Assembly: GCA_949316235.1 (NCBI GenBank) | Contig: OX438758.1 | Coordinates: 1,895,772-1,959,771 of the forward strand | DNA from: Oegoconia quadripuncta | Taxonomy: Eukaryota > Arthropoda > Insecta > Lepidoptera > Autostichidae | Reading direction: 5' to 3' | Length of the DNA stretch: 64,000 bases | Part shown: piece after piece, positions 1 to 11,522 of the stretch | How positions within the stretch are numbered: the first letter of the stretch is position 1 | Layout: every line of letters starts with the position of its first letter | Program-made: the position numbers and the translations under genes | Notes under the pieces: model-generated | What the model was told of the DNA's origin: nothing | Databases searched by the model: none | Seen by the model: the letters and a program-made list of their open reading frames with translations, nothing else

Positions 1-1770
1 TGAAAAATCATATAGCCGGCTTTCGAGTTGATTATTTCGTGAAGTCAGCAGTTACAAAAATGGTGATTAACGTTACAAGGCTAGTCAAAATCCTGATATC
101 GGCCACCAAACATACTTGCTCGAATACTGGAATGCTACTTAAAGAGGTCCTTAAACATCGTTTTGTCGCTTTGAACGTCTGACAGTGACAGTCTGACGCG
201 GAGCTCTTTAAGTTAAGCGTTCCAGTATTCGCGCATAAGTCGCCTAAGTGAATGAAAAATTGTAGATATTTGTAGAATAGAATTGATAGACCAATATTTG
301 TTAGGCTAGATACCGCGTCGCGCTAATTCTAATAAAAGTGTTCTGTGCGCTAATTTCCCTATATACCTTTTTTTTGCCGCGGGGAAACGCATTATACGTA
401 CAGCTCGCCTGGGGTACGGCGAGACGGTTATGTATGAATGGGAAGGATACCAGTAGTAGGGAGGACCTGGGAACGCATAAGTGCCCAGTGAGTATCTGAG
501 TCAATCTGTAGGTGACGCAGCCTTTCCTCCCCATCCATGCTTCGAAGTTCGGCAGAACGGCTCTGACAGCGCGTTGGCGGGCGCAGCCTTGTATTACAAG
601 GTACCTACCATTCAAGACTGGATTTCTTCTACAGAGAATGAAATTCTTGGTACAAGGGATGGATTTCAAAAAATAAGAAAGGGTGTCTTGGCCATGGAAG
701 TAGGTATCTAATATACATACGAGAATAATTTCTCAACAAAAATTGACCTCAATCACACCTGATGTTAAGTGAAGATGAGGCCGAAGTAGGAAGCGTACTG
801 ACCCGGAAACCAAAACCCCATCTTAATTTGTCTATTAAATATTACAGAAACACATACAAAAATATTCGACGCAACAGTCATTCTGCTTGGTGTTATTCTT
901 ACGAAATGTAGCTTTAGTTATTCTATTTTGCTAAGGTGTCGCAATAAGCATGTTACATAAATTTTTTACAAAGTCGGATAACAATATGTAGGGTAAAATC
1001 GCCTTGTATCGGCCACGTCCATTTTCCGGCGTTTTTTATATTTTATTATTTATATAACATTTGCTTTCTATCCCGATCTTCCTTTCCGATCCCTAAACGA
1101 AACTAAGTTAATGGTCCACTTAAACACTTAAGTTTAGAGGAGTTAGTTTCGTTTAGGGATCGAAGTAGGACTATAGGGGGGCTTAGAATTGATCATAATT
1201 CATCTTTCATCTTCATTCATCATAATCAAGAAGAAAAATTAATATCAGACATGGCTGTATGAACATAGATCCCTTTGCCTTTCCCGCACGGGAAGAAATT
1301 TAAAAAATATATGAATTATCACAGAAGAGAGAACGAGACCTACAATGACTCACTACGCTCACGCGGTACGCGTGCGAGTAGCGCGTCCGACCGTCACTTC
1401 ACTTCATTGATTAAGACTCCGACTACTCAATCAATGATCGTAGCCTAAATTTCAATGGATAGCGCCATCTACTTGTAAGAGATCATAACGTCGTCGTGAG
1501 GTCGATAATGTCTCTTACGAGGATATATTTGTTAAGGTAAAAGCGCATAGATGGCGTTTTCCTTAATTAACACATTCATTTTAACATTAATAATGAAAAT
1601 TTTACAAGCCTGTGAAATAAAAATCACTGTCAATGAAAAATCAACTGTGATTTCAATGTGATTTAAAAAATTGAATCATCTATGTTATTGTTCTAAACAG
1701 CAATAATTTCTATCTTTAGTCTGAATATTGAATATTCTTCTATTGAGTATGAAATATACTTTAATTGATA
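1..1770. repeat. First copy of a duplicated composite repeat block
   Basis: Bases 1-230 recur at 3071-3310 and bases 1100-1770 recur at 3415-4190 with about 85-90 percent identity by eye. A middle module (490-1050) recurs instead at 2494-3030. The module order therefore differs between copies, which suggests nested insertion or rearrangement rather than one clean tandem duplication. The short open frames inside (for example 481-711) are conserved only as repeat DNA and have no recognisable protein. Nothing else is seen in this stretch. Confidence 0.8.
731..830 (-). repeat. Truncated copy of a lepidopteran retroposon 3' tail
   Basis: Shares the core starting TTGACCTCAATCACACCTG with copies at 2724, 15170 and 27358. 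This copy lacks the poly(T) end and the leading segment. Orientation follows the poly(A)-tailed copy at 27358-27586. Confidence 0.6.
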
Positions 1771-2199
1771 ATATTTTGCCAAATTATAAAAATAAATTGT
1801 TAATGAATACGGGAAGAATGAATAGTTCTTGAACGAGAATAAAATAAATCTTGGGTCAATAAAAGCGAAAGTATGAAAATGTTCTTATTGATAATATTTT
1901 CCCAAATTACAAACAACGATTGTTTTTAATAAATGATTCTTAACTTAAGAATACGGGAAGAATGAATAGTTCTTGAACGAAGAATAAAATAAATCTTGAG
2001 TCAATAATAAGCGAAATGTTTTTAACCAAGGAAAAATATTCTCGAAATAAGAAAAATGCACTATTCAAGAAATAATTTCATATACTTGGATCGAAATAAT
2101 GTATAATCTCAAAAAGTTTATTCAATATATGCTTATTGAATAAAGAATGTTTATTTCTTGATTTAAAAATAATCTTACTATAATATATTATGTAACTAG

Positions 2200-2391
2200 T
2201 GAATAAAGGACGGATTTAAAGCGAGGGCCGTAGATGAGTCACGAGCAAGTGAAGGATTCTAACAATTGAATCACGAGCGTAGCGAGTGATCTAAGATGAT
2301 TGAATCACGAGCGCAGCGAGTGATTCAACTGTTAGAATCCTGAGCGACGCGAGTGATTCATGGCCCTCGATATAAATTCGTACTTTATTCA
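2200..2391. mobile_element. Fold-back MITE-like element
   Basis: The ends form an inverted repeat: GAATAAAGGACGG at the left and, reverse complemented, GAATAAAGTACGA at the right. Matching GAGGGCC blocks follow on both sides. Inside, the motif GAATCACGAGCG is repeated in both orientations, so most of the element can fold on itself. There is no ORF. It is a non-autonomous DNA element by structure; the superfamily is not determined. Confidence 0.7.
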
Positions 2392-2493
2392 GGAGTTGCA
2401 TACTATACTTTATACCATGACTACGAGAAAAAGACATAATTTAAGCGAAAATAGAAATTTAATCAAGAAATAATAAATGTTACATTAATTGAA

Positions 2494-3030
2494 ATGGACA
2501 TTCCTCCCCATCCATACTCCGAAGTTCAGCAGAACGGCTCCGACAGCGCGTTGGCGGGCGCAGTATTGCATCACAAGGTAGCTACCATTCAAGACTGGAT
2601 TTCTTCTACAGAGAATGAAATTCTTGGTACAAGGGATCGTTTCTTAAAAAAGAAGAAAGACTGTCTTGGCCATGGAAGTACTTAATATACATACGAGAAT
2701 AATTTCTCAACAAAAATTGTACAGTATTTTTTTTTATGCACAACGGGTTAGCACTTGACCTCAATCACACCTGATGTTAAGTGAAGATGAGGCCGAAGTT
2801 GGAAACGTACTGACCCGGAAACCGAAACCCCATCTTAATTTGTCACTACCATAGATAAATTATATTCCTAATTATTCTATTTTGCTAAGGTCTCGTAAAT
2901 ATAAGCATATTACATAATTTTTTTTTCAAGACCGGATAAAATATGTAGGGTAAAACCGCCTTGTATCGGCCACGTCCATTTTCCGGCATTTTTTATATTT
3001 TATTTTTTTATGTATTTGCTTTCTTTAGTA
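2494..3030. repeat. Second copy of the middle repeat module
   Basis: Matches 490-1050 nearly base for base outside small indels. Shared stretches include CTCCCCATCCAT and the GGCCACGTCCATTTTCCGGC segment near the end. It contains its own poly(T)-ended retroposon tail at 2724-2850. Confidence 0.8.
2724..2850 (-). repeat. Lepidopteran retroposon 3' tail, minus strand
   Basis: Begins with a T run (a poly(A) tail on the minus strand) followed by ATGCACAACGGGTTAGCACT and the same core as at 15170 and 27358. It is 5'-truncated after CCCCATCTTAATTTGTC. Confidence 0.7.
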
Positions 3031-3070
3031 AAAGAGGTTATAAAGCAGCATTTATTTTATTTATATTTTA

Positions 3071-4195
3071 ATGAAAAATCATATGACCAGCTTTCGGGTT
3101 GATTATTTCGTGAAATCAGCAGTTACAAATAGTGATCAACGTTACAAAGCTAGTCAAAATCCTGATACCTGCCAACAAACATACTCGTTCGAATACTGGA
3201 ATGCTACTTAACTAGAGGTCCTTCAACATCGTTCTGTCGCTTTGAACGTCAACGATATGACAGTGACAGTCTAACGCTTAAGGAGCTCTTAATGATCACA
3301 TTAAGTTAGTAAACATTTGCGAAGGTGTAGATATATTGGTTTATTCAAATATCATGTATCTGTGATTTCCGCTTCGAGTCAAGGAGTCTCATCATAACTC
3401 AAGAGTTTATGTGGACCGTTGAGTTAGTTTAGTTTAGGGATGCGAGTGGGACGCTACTCCGAGTAGGGGACTTAGTATTCATCTTAATTCATCTTTCATC
3501 ATAAATCATAATCAAGAAGAAAAAATTAATATGAGACTTGGCTGTATGAGCATAGATCCCTTTGCCTTCCCGAACGGGAAGAAATTTTAAAAATGTATGA
3601 ATTATCGCAGAGGAGCGTAGACAGAGAATTGTCTACGCAGAGGAGTGAACGAGACCTACAATGACTCGAGAGCTCGCGCAAGACTCGCGCGGTACTTTGC
3701 ACTATGACTCCGCCCATTCAATCAATGATCGTAGCCTAAATTTCAATGGATAGCGCCATCTACTTGTAAGAGATCATAACGTCGTCGTGAGGTCGATATT
3801 GGTGTCGATTCGGTTATACACGAAATAAACTAAAACCAGATTTAGACTGGTGATGTCACGTTATATTGTTCCAGAGAGAAAAAGACAGGCAAACTTTAAA
3901 ATTGGTTTTAGTTTAGTTTGCGTACAACCGAATCGACAGCAATGTCTCTTAACGAGGATATATTTGTTAAGGTAAAAGCCCATAGATGGCGCTTTTCTTA
4001 ATCAACACATCATTTTAACATTATTTGAAAATTTTACAAGTCTGTGAAATAAGTCACTGTCAATGAAAAATCACCAGTGATTTCAATGTGATTTAAAAAA
4101 TTGAATCATCTATGATAATGTTCTAAATAGCAATAATTTCTATCTTTAGTCTGAATATTGAATATTCTTCTATTGAGTATGAAATATACTTTAAA
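3071..4195. repeat. Second copy of the composite repeat block
   Basis: Aligned to 1-230 and 1100-1770. The segment around AGATCCCTTTGCC is also present near 23941, where it forms the 3' end of a poly(A) retroposon. This copy differs from the first mainly by a 144-bp insertion at 3799-3942. Confidence 0.8.
3799..3942. mobile_element. 144-bp MITE with about 40-bp terminal inverted repeats
   Basis: The left end reads TTGGTGTCGATTCGGTT. The right end, reverse complemented, reads TTGCTGTCGATTCGGTT, and similarity continues for about 40 bases. The paralogous block at about 1500-1515 is the unoccupied site: it runs GTCGATAATGTCTCTT without the element. No coding capacity. The superfamily is not assigned because the target duplication is too short or too decayed to read. 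Confidence 0.85.
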
Positions 4196-6300
4196 AAAAA
4201 CTAAATTTTTTAATAAATGATTCTTAATTTAAGAACACGGGAAAAGAGAATAGTTTTGAACGAAGAATAAAATAAATCTAGAATCAATAATAAGCGAAAT
4301 GTTTTTAACCAAGGAAAAATATTCTCGAAATAAGAAAAATACATGGTTTATAATTTCATATGCTTGGATCGAAATAATGGATCGAATTATTTTAAAAATA
4401 AGAGTGTAATATTCTTGTACAGTAAAAACTTATGTGCTGCTTATTGAATAAACAATGTTTATTTCTTGATTTAAAAATAATCTTACTATAAACAAATTAT
4501 TCTTAATTTACAAGAACTGGAAGAAACATAGTCCTTGAACGAAGAATAAAATAAATCTTCGGTCAATACTAAGCGAAATGTTTTAAACTAAGGAAAAGTA
4601 TTCTCGGAATAAAACAAAAAACACTTGTTTTAAAATAATTCTATATTCTTGGGTGAAAATCTCAAAACAAGAGTGTAATATTCTTGTACGGAAAAAACTT
4701 GTTTACTCATTCTTAAATAAAGAATATTTATTTCTTGATCAGAGAATAATCTTAATATATTAAAACAAGTAAAATATTTTCTTGAAGAAAGACAAGTGTA
4801 TCTCGTAACAAGTTTTGTTGAGTGAACTGTCGTCAAAATATTGTATATTCTTCGATTGAGTATGAAATATATTTGAATTGAAAATATTTTCTCAAATCAG
4901 AGGAACTAAGAGGTTTAATAAATTATTCTTAATTTAAGAATACTGGAACAATTATGAGTTCTTGGACGAGGAATAAAATAAATCTTGAATCAATAATAAG
5001 CGAAATGTTTTTAACCAAGGAAAAATATTCTCGAAATAAGAAAAATACATGGTTTCTTTAATAATTTCATATGCTTGGATCGAAACAACGTATTATCTCA
5101 AAAGTAAGAGTGTAATATTCTTGTACAGATAAAACTTATGTGCTGATTCTTGAATAAAGAATGTTTATTTTTTGATTTAAGAATAATCTTACTATAAACA
5201 AATTATTCTCAATTTACAAAAACTGGAAGAAACAAAGTCGTTGAACGAAGAATAAAATAAATCTTTGGTCAATACTAAGTGAAATGTTTTGAACCAAACA
5301 AAAGTATTCTCAGATTAATAAACTTATTCATAAATAATTCCACATTCTTGAGCGAAAATCTCAAAACAAGAGTATAATATTCTTACACAGAAAAAAACTT
5401 GTTTTTTTAATAATTTTATATTCTTGGATCGAAACAACGTATTATCTCAAAAGTAAGAGTGTAATATTCTTGTACAGATAAAACTTATATGCTGATTCTT
5501 GAATAAAGAATGTTTATTTTTTGATTTAAGAATAATCTTACTATAAACAAATTATTCTTCATTTACAAAAACTGGAAGAAACAAAGTCGTTCAACGAAGA
5601 ATAAAATAAATCTTCGGTCAATACTAAGTGAAATGTTTTGAATCAAAGAGAAGTATTCTCGGAATTAACCAAAAAAAAACTTGTTTTTAAATAATTCCAT
5701 ATTCTTGGGCGAAAATCTCAAAACAAGAGTATAATATTCTTGTACAGAAAAAAAACTTGTTTACTAATTCTTAAATAAAGAAGGTTATTTCTTGATCAAA
5801 GAATAATCTTAATATATTAAACCAAGTAAAATATTTTCTTGAAGAAAGACATTCTTTATTTAAGAATACTGGAAGAATGAAAAGTTCTTGCACGAAGTAT
5901 AATATAAATCTTGGATAAATAATAAGAGAAATGTTTTGAATCAATGAAAAATATTCTCAGAATAAGACAAAAATCTTGTTTTTTTAATAATTTCATATTC
6001 TTGGAGCAAAATAATGTTTTGTCTCAATAATAAGAGTTTAATATTCTTGTACAGATAAAACTTATTTACTGATTCTTAAATAAAGAATATTTATACCTTG
6101 ATTCAAGAATAATTAAAGCAAGTAAAATAATTTCTTGAAGGAAAACAATATTATCTTGAAGCAATTATTTTATATATACATCAAACAAATACTTAATATT
6201 CTTCAATTGAGAATGAATTATACTTGAATGGACAATTAATTACTCAAATTAAGTAAAAAAAAGAAGAATAAATTATTCTTAATTTAAGAAAGCTGCATTT
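4196..6300. repeat. AT-rich satellite-like array, irregular 280-430 bp units
   Basis: The motif AAGCGAAATGTTTTAACC and close variants recurs at about 4290, 4570, 4996, 5277, 5627 and 5920, spaced roughly 280, 426, 281, 350 and 298 bases. Other phrases repeat in the same order in each unit, including TAATATTCTTGTACAG and GAATAAAATAAATCTT. The related stretch 1770-2200 belongs to the same family. No coding potential is evident. Confidence 0.8.
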
Positions 6301-6595
6301 CTTTGGTTGAGAATACATACTAAAGTTAACAATATATTTACTTGGATTAAAATAATATTTTTAAGAATAATGACATTCTTGGTTGAAGATTTCCTTTTTT
6401 TCCGTGTAGTCGTTACACTCTGGACCCTTATAGGCTAACGCGCGCTCTTGCTCGCACGATTTTTCACATTAATCTAAATACGAATGGAAATACACTTTAA
6501 AGTGTAGCCACTAGCTTACGGTAGTCCTTTGATCATACGTTTAGTTTAACGACTTAACCACGACCTTAGGCGATGGGCGGTGGGCGGCGGGCGGC

Positions 6596-6640
6596 GAATG
6601 GAAAATGAAAATGAAAAATGAAAATGAAAATGAAAAAATG
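6596..6640 (-). repeat. 3' terminal short tandem repeat of the LINE
   Basis: Reads (GAAAAT)n with small variations on the plus strand, directly followed by TGTTTATTTTCGTAGGATAC. The same arrangement with CAAAAT units sits at 15782-15812 next to the truncated LINE copy, which supports this being the reverse-transcription start end. Confidence 0.75.
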
Positions 6641-6904
6641 TTTATTTTCGTAGGATACAATTGATCACTTGAAAACGTTAATATATCATTTTAAATCTAC
6701 CGCTCATTCGTAATGCTGTAATCCCCAGAGAAGAACGAGCAAGAAACTCAAGGGGTTGCTCTTTTCTGCGAGTCAAGATATTATTTAATAACAGTAAATT
6801 GCTTTATACTTTTTTTGGTATAGAGTCAAACATATTTATTAACAATAAATTACTAACTTTAATTTGGTTTATAGTTATACATACTATACGTCGCCAAATA
6901 AGTT

Positions 6905-9718
6905 TTAAGTCCAAGGATTACTGTCATTTAAATAATCACAAATTTTATAGTAACCTTTTGCACTGAGCTTCTGCTTCACGATACCTTTGAACTTATCTAA
7001 AGGCAAATTCTGCATATCTTCGGGAATCTTATTGAACAAACGTATACATTGCCCCTTAAATGAATTACTAACTTTATGGAGTCTAGTTGAATGCAGAGCA
7101 AGTTTATTTTTATTTCTAGTATTTATGTCATGTTTATCGCTATTTTTCTCAAATGAAGATATATTTTTCTTTACATAAATGACATTTTCATATATGTATT
7201 GGGATGCTAATGTCAAAATATTTACTTCTTTAAACAGTTCCCTCAAAGAATCCCTCGATTTTAACTTATATATTGCTCGAATGGCTCGTTTCTGTAGTAT
7301 GAATATTTTACTAATGTCAGCTGCATTTCCCCACAGTAAAATTCCATAAGTCATTAAACTGTGGAAATAACTAAAGTAGACTAACCTAGCTGTATCAACA
7401 TCTGTAACTTGTCGAATTTTCCATATTGCATATGCTGCCGAGCTGAGCCTTTTAGACAATTTTAAGATATGTGGTCCCCATTGTAGCTTAGCATCTAGAG
7501 TAATACCTAAAAACACAACTGTATCTACAGGGTCCAGCAATTCTTTTTTAATAACAACACTAGTGGCGACCTGTCTGACGTTTGGTAGAACAAACTTGAT
7601 GCATTTAGTTTTCTTTTCATTCAAAAGCAAATTATTAGCCGTGAACCAATCTACCATTTTTGTTATACAATCATTAACAATACTGTAATCTTGTTCATTT
7701 CGTCTAAGTTTGAACACAAATGATGTGTCATCTGCAAACAGTACAATTTCATGTCTGTCTTTTACAAAGAAAGGTAAGTCATTTATGTAGACTAGAAACA
7801 GGAATGGACCCAATATGGATCCCTGGGGAACTCCCATGCTAACCGCAGAACCTGATGATCTCATTCCATTGACATCCACCACTTGGATCCTATTACTAAG
7901 GTAAGATTCCATAAGTAGGAGTGCTTGACCTTGCAATCCATAGTGACGTAGTTTTTTTACCAAAATGTCATGCCGAACGCAATCAAACGCCTTGGAAAGA
8001 TCACAGAACACACCTACTGCATCCTGCGACTTCTCCCAGGCATCAAATATGTGTCCTATTAGCTCAACACCTGCATCGGTTGTTGAGCGACCCCGGGTAA
8101 AACCAAATTGTTTAGTGTGCAATAATTTATTTGTATTAAAATGTGTTAATAATTGTTCAAGGATAATTTTTTCAAATATTTTACTAAGAGTTGGTAGTAC
8201 TGATATAGGTCTGAAATTTGTGGGGTCCGATGTACTACCTGATTTAAACAAAGGAATTATCTTGCTGTATTTCATTAAGTCAGGAAAGACCCCCTGACCA
8301 ATGCACATGTTAAAAACATCAGCTAGGTAAGGAGCCATGCAATCAATTACAGATCCAATAATTTTTACAGAGAGACCATCGAGATCTGCGGTATTACTCA
8401 TTCTAATACGATTAAATGACTTTAATATATCGGAGGACACTATAGGCCTGAAATCAAATGCAACGTTACATGGACTAACACTTGACTTTAGCAGAGATTC
8501 AGCTAGGGTGGGAGATGAGTTTAGGGTTTTGGTAGCTAACACCGGAATATTAGTAAAGAACTCATCAAAAGCTTCAGCAACTTCCATTAAATTAGTGATA
8601 TCTCGATCATTAATTTTTAACTTTAAATCGAAACTACGTGACTTGACCCTTCCAGTTTCTTTGTTAATAATTTGCCAAGTTGTCTTAGAAATGTTATTAC
8701 TCATTTTAATTTTCTTATGCAAATATTGTGCTTTTGCAACTAAGCACACTTTTTTAAATAATTTAGAATAACTTCTAACATAATTTTTGAATTCTTGGTT
8801 ATTGTTATAGGTCCTTTCATCATATAGGTCGTATAACTTTTGTCTGCTTATATGTATTCCAACCGTCGCCCAATCATTAAATTTTGAGCAGTTATCAACT
8901 TTAATCCGCTTTGGTTTAAATACAGTATTATATTCATTTTTAGTCAAGTTAAAAACAGAGCTATAAAGCTCATTTGCCTCATTCGAATACTTTACAAAAG
9001 GTAATTTAGATTCCAAGCTATTTTTATATGACTCGAGGCGATTGCGATTTATAGGGTTACATGTAATGGTCCTAGATACTTTGTCAATATTTAAGTCAAA
9101 ACAAGCCAGTTGGCCGCAATGGTCTGAACTTAGTTGATTAATAATTACTTTATAAGTCGGCTTAAGATTTGTAAAAATATTATCAAGACAGGTCGCACTG
9201 CTAGATGTTATTCTAGTTGGCTCGATGAAGACATTTGACATACCATAACACTTGAATAAGCATTTTAGGCTGTTGCTCAAACTGGATTTTTCTAGAAGAT
9301 TTATGTTGAAATCTCCACAAATGGCAACACATTTATTATTATTGCATAATTTACTTAAAACGTCTTCCATAATGTTTTCAAACAACTCATATGGAGATGA
9401 AGGGGGTTTGTAGACTGCCAACACGATTATCTTATCTAATTCGATGCATGCTAATTCTACAGTTCGCTCCACAGATAAGCCCACAATATCTAAACGCTCC
9501 TTGTATTTTAAATAATTATGGATGAGTATTAGAGAGCCACCATGTGAGGCCTTTTCTCTACAAAATGAGCTGGCTACCTGGTGGTTTTTGAAACTAAATA
9601 TACATTCACAAGCTTTAAGCCAATGTTCAGTAATACACATTATATGGACATTATTATGATTTAAGAAAAGCTCAATTTCTAACTCTTTACGTTTCATGCT
9701 TTGAATATTTTGATGCAC
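6905..9718 (-). CDS. CR1-like LINE ORF2: endonuclease and reverse transcriptase
   Basis: A 937-residue uninterrupted frame. The N-terminal third is an APE-type endonuclease: TEHW at residues 30-33, GDFN at 135-138, SDH at 198-200. The reverse transcriptase follows: FRPISVLP near 502, LSKAFD near 575, GVPQGSILGP at 629-638 and the catalytic FADD at 661-664. It would nick target DNA and copy its own RNA from the nick. The first codon at 9718 is GTG; the frame stays open upstream past 9840 into the end of ORF1, so the true start is probably further 5'. A related copy at 27160 supports coding upstream of this GTG. No inactivating break was seen, so the gene may be functional. Confidence 0.9.
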   Translation of the reverse strand: MHQNIQSMKRKELEIELFLNHNNVHIMCITEHWLKACECIFSFKNHQVASSFCREKASHGGSLILIHNYLKYKERLDIVGLSVERTVELACIELDKIIVLAVYKPPSSPYELFENIMEDVLSKLCNNNKCVAICGDFNINLLEKSSLSNSLKCLFKCYGMSNVFIEPTRITSSSATCLDNIFTNLKPTYKVIINQLSSDHCGQLACFDLNIDKVSRTITCNPINRNRLESYKNSLESKLPFVKYSNEANELYSSVFNLTKNEYNTVFKPKRIKVDNCSKFNDWATVGIHISRQKLYDLYDERTYNNNQEFKNYVRSYSKLFKKVCLVAKAQYLHKKIKMSNNISKTTWQIINKETGRVKSRSFDLKLKINDRDITNLMEVAEAFDEFFTNIPVLATKTLNSSPTLAESLLKSSVSPCNVAFDFRPIVSSDILKSFNRIRMSNTADLDGLSVKIIGSVIDCMAPYLADVFNMCIGQGVFPDLMKYSKIIPLFKSGSTSDPTNFRPISVLPTLSKIFEKIILEQLLTHFNTNKLLHTKQFGFTRGRSTTDAGVELIGHIFDAWEKSQDAVGVFCDLSKAFDCVRHDILVKKLRHYGLQGQALLLMESYLSNRIQVVDVNGMRSSGSAVSMGVPQGSILGPFLFLVYINDLPFFVKDRHEIVLFADDTSFVFKLRRNEQDYSIVNDCITKMVDWFTANNLLLNEKKTKCIKFVLPNVRQVATSVVIKKELLDPVDTVVFLGITLDAKLQWGPHILKLSKRLSSAAYAIWKIRQVTDVDTARLVYFSYFHSLMTYGILLWGNAADISKIFILQKRAIRAIYKLKSRDSLRELFKEVNILTLASQYIYENVIYVKKNISSFEKNSDKHDINTRNKNKLALHSTRLHKVSNSFKGQCIRLFNKIPEDMQNLPLDKFKGIVKQKLSAKGYYKICDYLNDSNPWT

Positions 9719-9840
9719 AAGGTTTAATTTACATAGTTTATTTTTGTTTGACTCTTTATTTTTATTTGACTCAATATTAAGCGAACTGTTACTCCGTTTT
9801 ATAAAGTTATTGCAAGAGTGATTCTCTGTTGTCTTGGTAA

Positions 9841-10788
9841 TTAATTTAAATAGTTAGTTGCATGTTCCAATGACATGACGTCAGAGTTAATACTAACAGT
9901 TTGCTCAATAGAAGCAGTTGTCTGTGTGGCCAATACTTTGGTCGAAAAAGAAAAATAATAACACAACAGTCTACAAAACTGTTGTTTGTAATATCTACTA
10001 AGATAATACTTATCTTGTGTTAAATAAAACCTTTTACTAATAATACTATTAGTGTCAATAAAATGAAATTTACAATTTCTACATGTTAATGTATGCAATG
10101 TCGAATTCAAATTATGTCTTACATCATTTTCGCCACTATTATCATCATGAATGAATGGAAAAGCAAATAATAAAATTTTTTCCACATTGGTTAATTCATT
10201 CAATCGAGAGAAATAATTAATTAATAATTTTTTGCTTATTGTATGCCGCCTGCCTACAAAAATTATTAGAGTAGTGCCTTCTGTAAATTTAGTTGTCAAA
10301 ATTCTATCCAATATGTTTAAGTATGTGGCACCAGGCATGCAGTTATTAGTAATTACTGGTCCCATGTATTGACTAAGTTGTGAACCCATACTTTTACCAA
10401 TTTCATCACTAAACATTATAATTTGTTTGCTCGCGATGGAGGTGGAGGTATTTTCTTGTTGTTGTGGTGTGACACACAGCCCCAACGATGGGCGCTCAGT
10501 TACACTCGCTGGCCCGGAGGCACTAGCTGGAGCTATTTCGCAATCGCATTGATGATTTAAAGTTAAAGAGTTAAATCGCTCTGCGTTATACTTACTTAAC
10601 TCCAACAATTCATCCATGGCCAACGAGTGTTCTTTTAACTCATTTTGGGCTGTTTCATACTTTTTAGTAATATCATGCAACGATTGGGTCAAGTTATCAA
10701 TTTCCATCTGTAGGCGCCGTGTGTCACACTCAACACTAATTTTTGACTCGATGAGTTTACTATTACACTCTTGCAATATTTCAGCCAT
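9841..10788 (-). CDS. CR1-like LINE ORF1: coiled coil plus esterase-like domain
   Basis: 315 residues from the ATG at 10788, giving MAEILQECNS. Residues about 10-80 are heptad-rich (EIDNLTQSLHDITKKYETAQ), likely a coiled coil for RNP assembly. The second half resembles the SGNH/esterase-like domain known from CR1-clade ORF1 proteins: a block around IIMFSDEIGKSMG, a glycine block near MPGATYLNIL, and LIIFVGRR. The usual GDS nucleophile block reads SDE here, so esterase activity is doubtful. The product would bind LINE RNA with ORF2. The homologue at 25636 keeps the same domain order. Confidence 0.75.
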   Translation of the reverse strand: MAEILQECNSKLIESKISVECDTRRLQMEIDNLTQSLHDITKKYETAQNELKEHSLAMDELLELSKYNAERFNSLTLNHQCDCEIAPASASGPASVTERPSLGLCVTPQQQENTSTSIASKQIIMFSDEIGKSMGSQLSQYMGPVITNNCMPGATYLNILDRILTTKFTEGTTLIIFVGRRHTISKKLLINYFSRLNELTNVEKILLFAFPFIHDDNSGENDVRHNLNSTLHTLTCRNCKFHFIDTNSIISKRFYLTQDKYYLSRYYKQQFCRLLCYYFSFSTKVLATQTTASIEQTVSINSDVMSLEHATNYLN

Positions 10789-11001
10789 AGCCCACAACGC
10801 TGGCCCAATGCGGGTTGGTGAACAATGGCGTAAATAAATGTATGACAAAGCATGCCATGAATATGATAACTAAGTGCGGAAGTCTGAAACGAGTATTGCG
10901 CCAAGTCGGCCAGACACAAAGAAAGTGCATCGCCCAAGGTCGTGGTTAAAGTGAAACGAAGGCATACTCTATGTAATAAAACATTAAAAACAAGGACTTA
11001 C

Positions 11002-11139
11002 TTGTCGTGGCGCAATAGCGTCAATAATATATTGCGCATTCGCGGGATTTTCTTCGAAAAATGCATGTGTTATCTCGAATCTTCTTCTGTTCACCACCGA
11101 CCGATTGCACAAAACACAAACAGGTCGATTTTCAGCCAT
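11002..11139 (-). CDS. First exon of a small zinc-binding protein gene
   Basis: Reads MAENRPVCVLCNRSV and continues through a basic stretch to IAPRQ, ending at a good donor (CAA followed by GTAAGT at 11001). The CVLC pair followed by RRRFEI resembles the N-terminal cysteine module of insect proteins of the ZAD or TE-associated zinc-finger type; the second cysteine pair would lie in the next exon. The LINE at 6590-10860 sits just downstream, in what would be the first intron. The continuation is not visible in this window. It could be a host gene or a decayed TE gene. Confidence 0.45.
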
Positions 11140-11520
11140 ATTCAACAAAATCCAGATCACAAAGCACAAAACGAAGTCCATAAACGTATCCAGTTGTCAA
11201 GTTAGCTGATCACAAAGTCCGGGAAGCAGAAACGGGTCAAAATGTTTATAAAAACGCATAAAATCGCACAGTACACAACGACGCAAGCGTAAACGAAGGA
11301 CTGCGCAGAGGGATGGCATCGCACGCCTCACACAACGCCGGCCGGCACCTTTGTTCTTGACGAACAAAGACGCCTATTGGTCCTCTGCGTAAGCAGGTAC
11401 TAAAATGAGGTAGGACCGGTTTCTTCGCGGTGCGTGGGTCGCTTTTAAAGAAAGTAGTATTACTAGTAGATGATTTTTGGAAGATAAAATATTTTTAATA
11501 ACTTGGACTAATTATAAAAT
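11140..11520. other. Non-coding, possible upstream region of the small exon
   Basis: Moderately GC-rich around 11280-11400, then AT-rich. No ORF, TE end or clear core promoter was identified. Confidence 0.3.
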
Positions 11521-11522
11521 AA

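Larger units (their letters stand above)
6590..10860 (-). mobile_element. CR1-like non-LTR retrotransposon (LINE), near full length
   Basis: Two genes in the order ORF1 then ORF2 on the minus strand, with ORF2 carrying an apurinic endonuclease and a reverse transcriptase. The 3' end (low coordinates) is a run of GAAAAT units on the plus strand, the short-repeat tail used by CR1-type elements instead of poly(A). Two related copies lie at 15776-16925 and 25636-27360. The 5' boundary is not precisely visible; no clear target duplication was found. Confidence 0.85.

Noticed and set aside
481..711. Possible small conserved protein, repeated at 2494-2685
   Set aside because: The two copies differ by indels that change the frame ends, and the DNA is conserved as part of a larger repeat rather than by codon position.
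7965..8771. Plus-strand frames of 110 and 144 codons
   Set aside because: They lie opposite the LINE reverse transcriptase gene and are mirror frames without domains.
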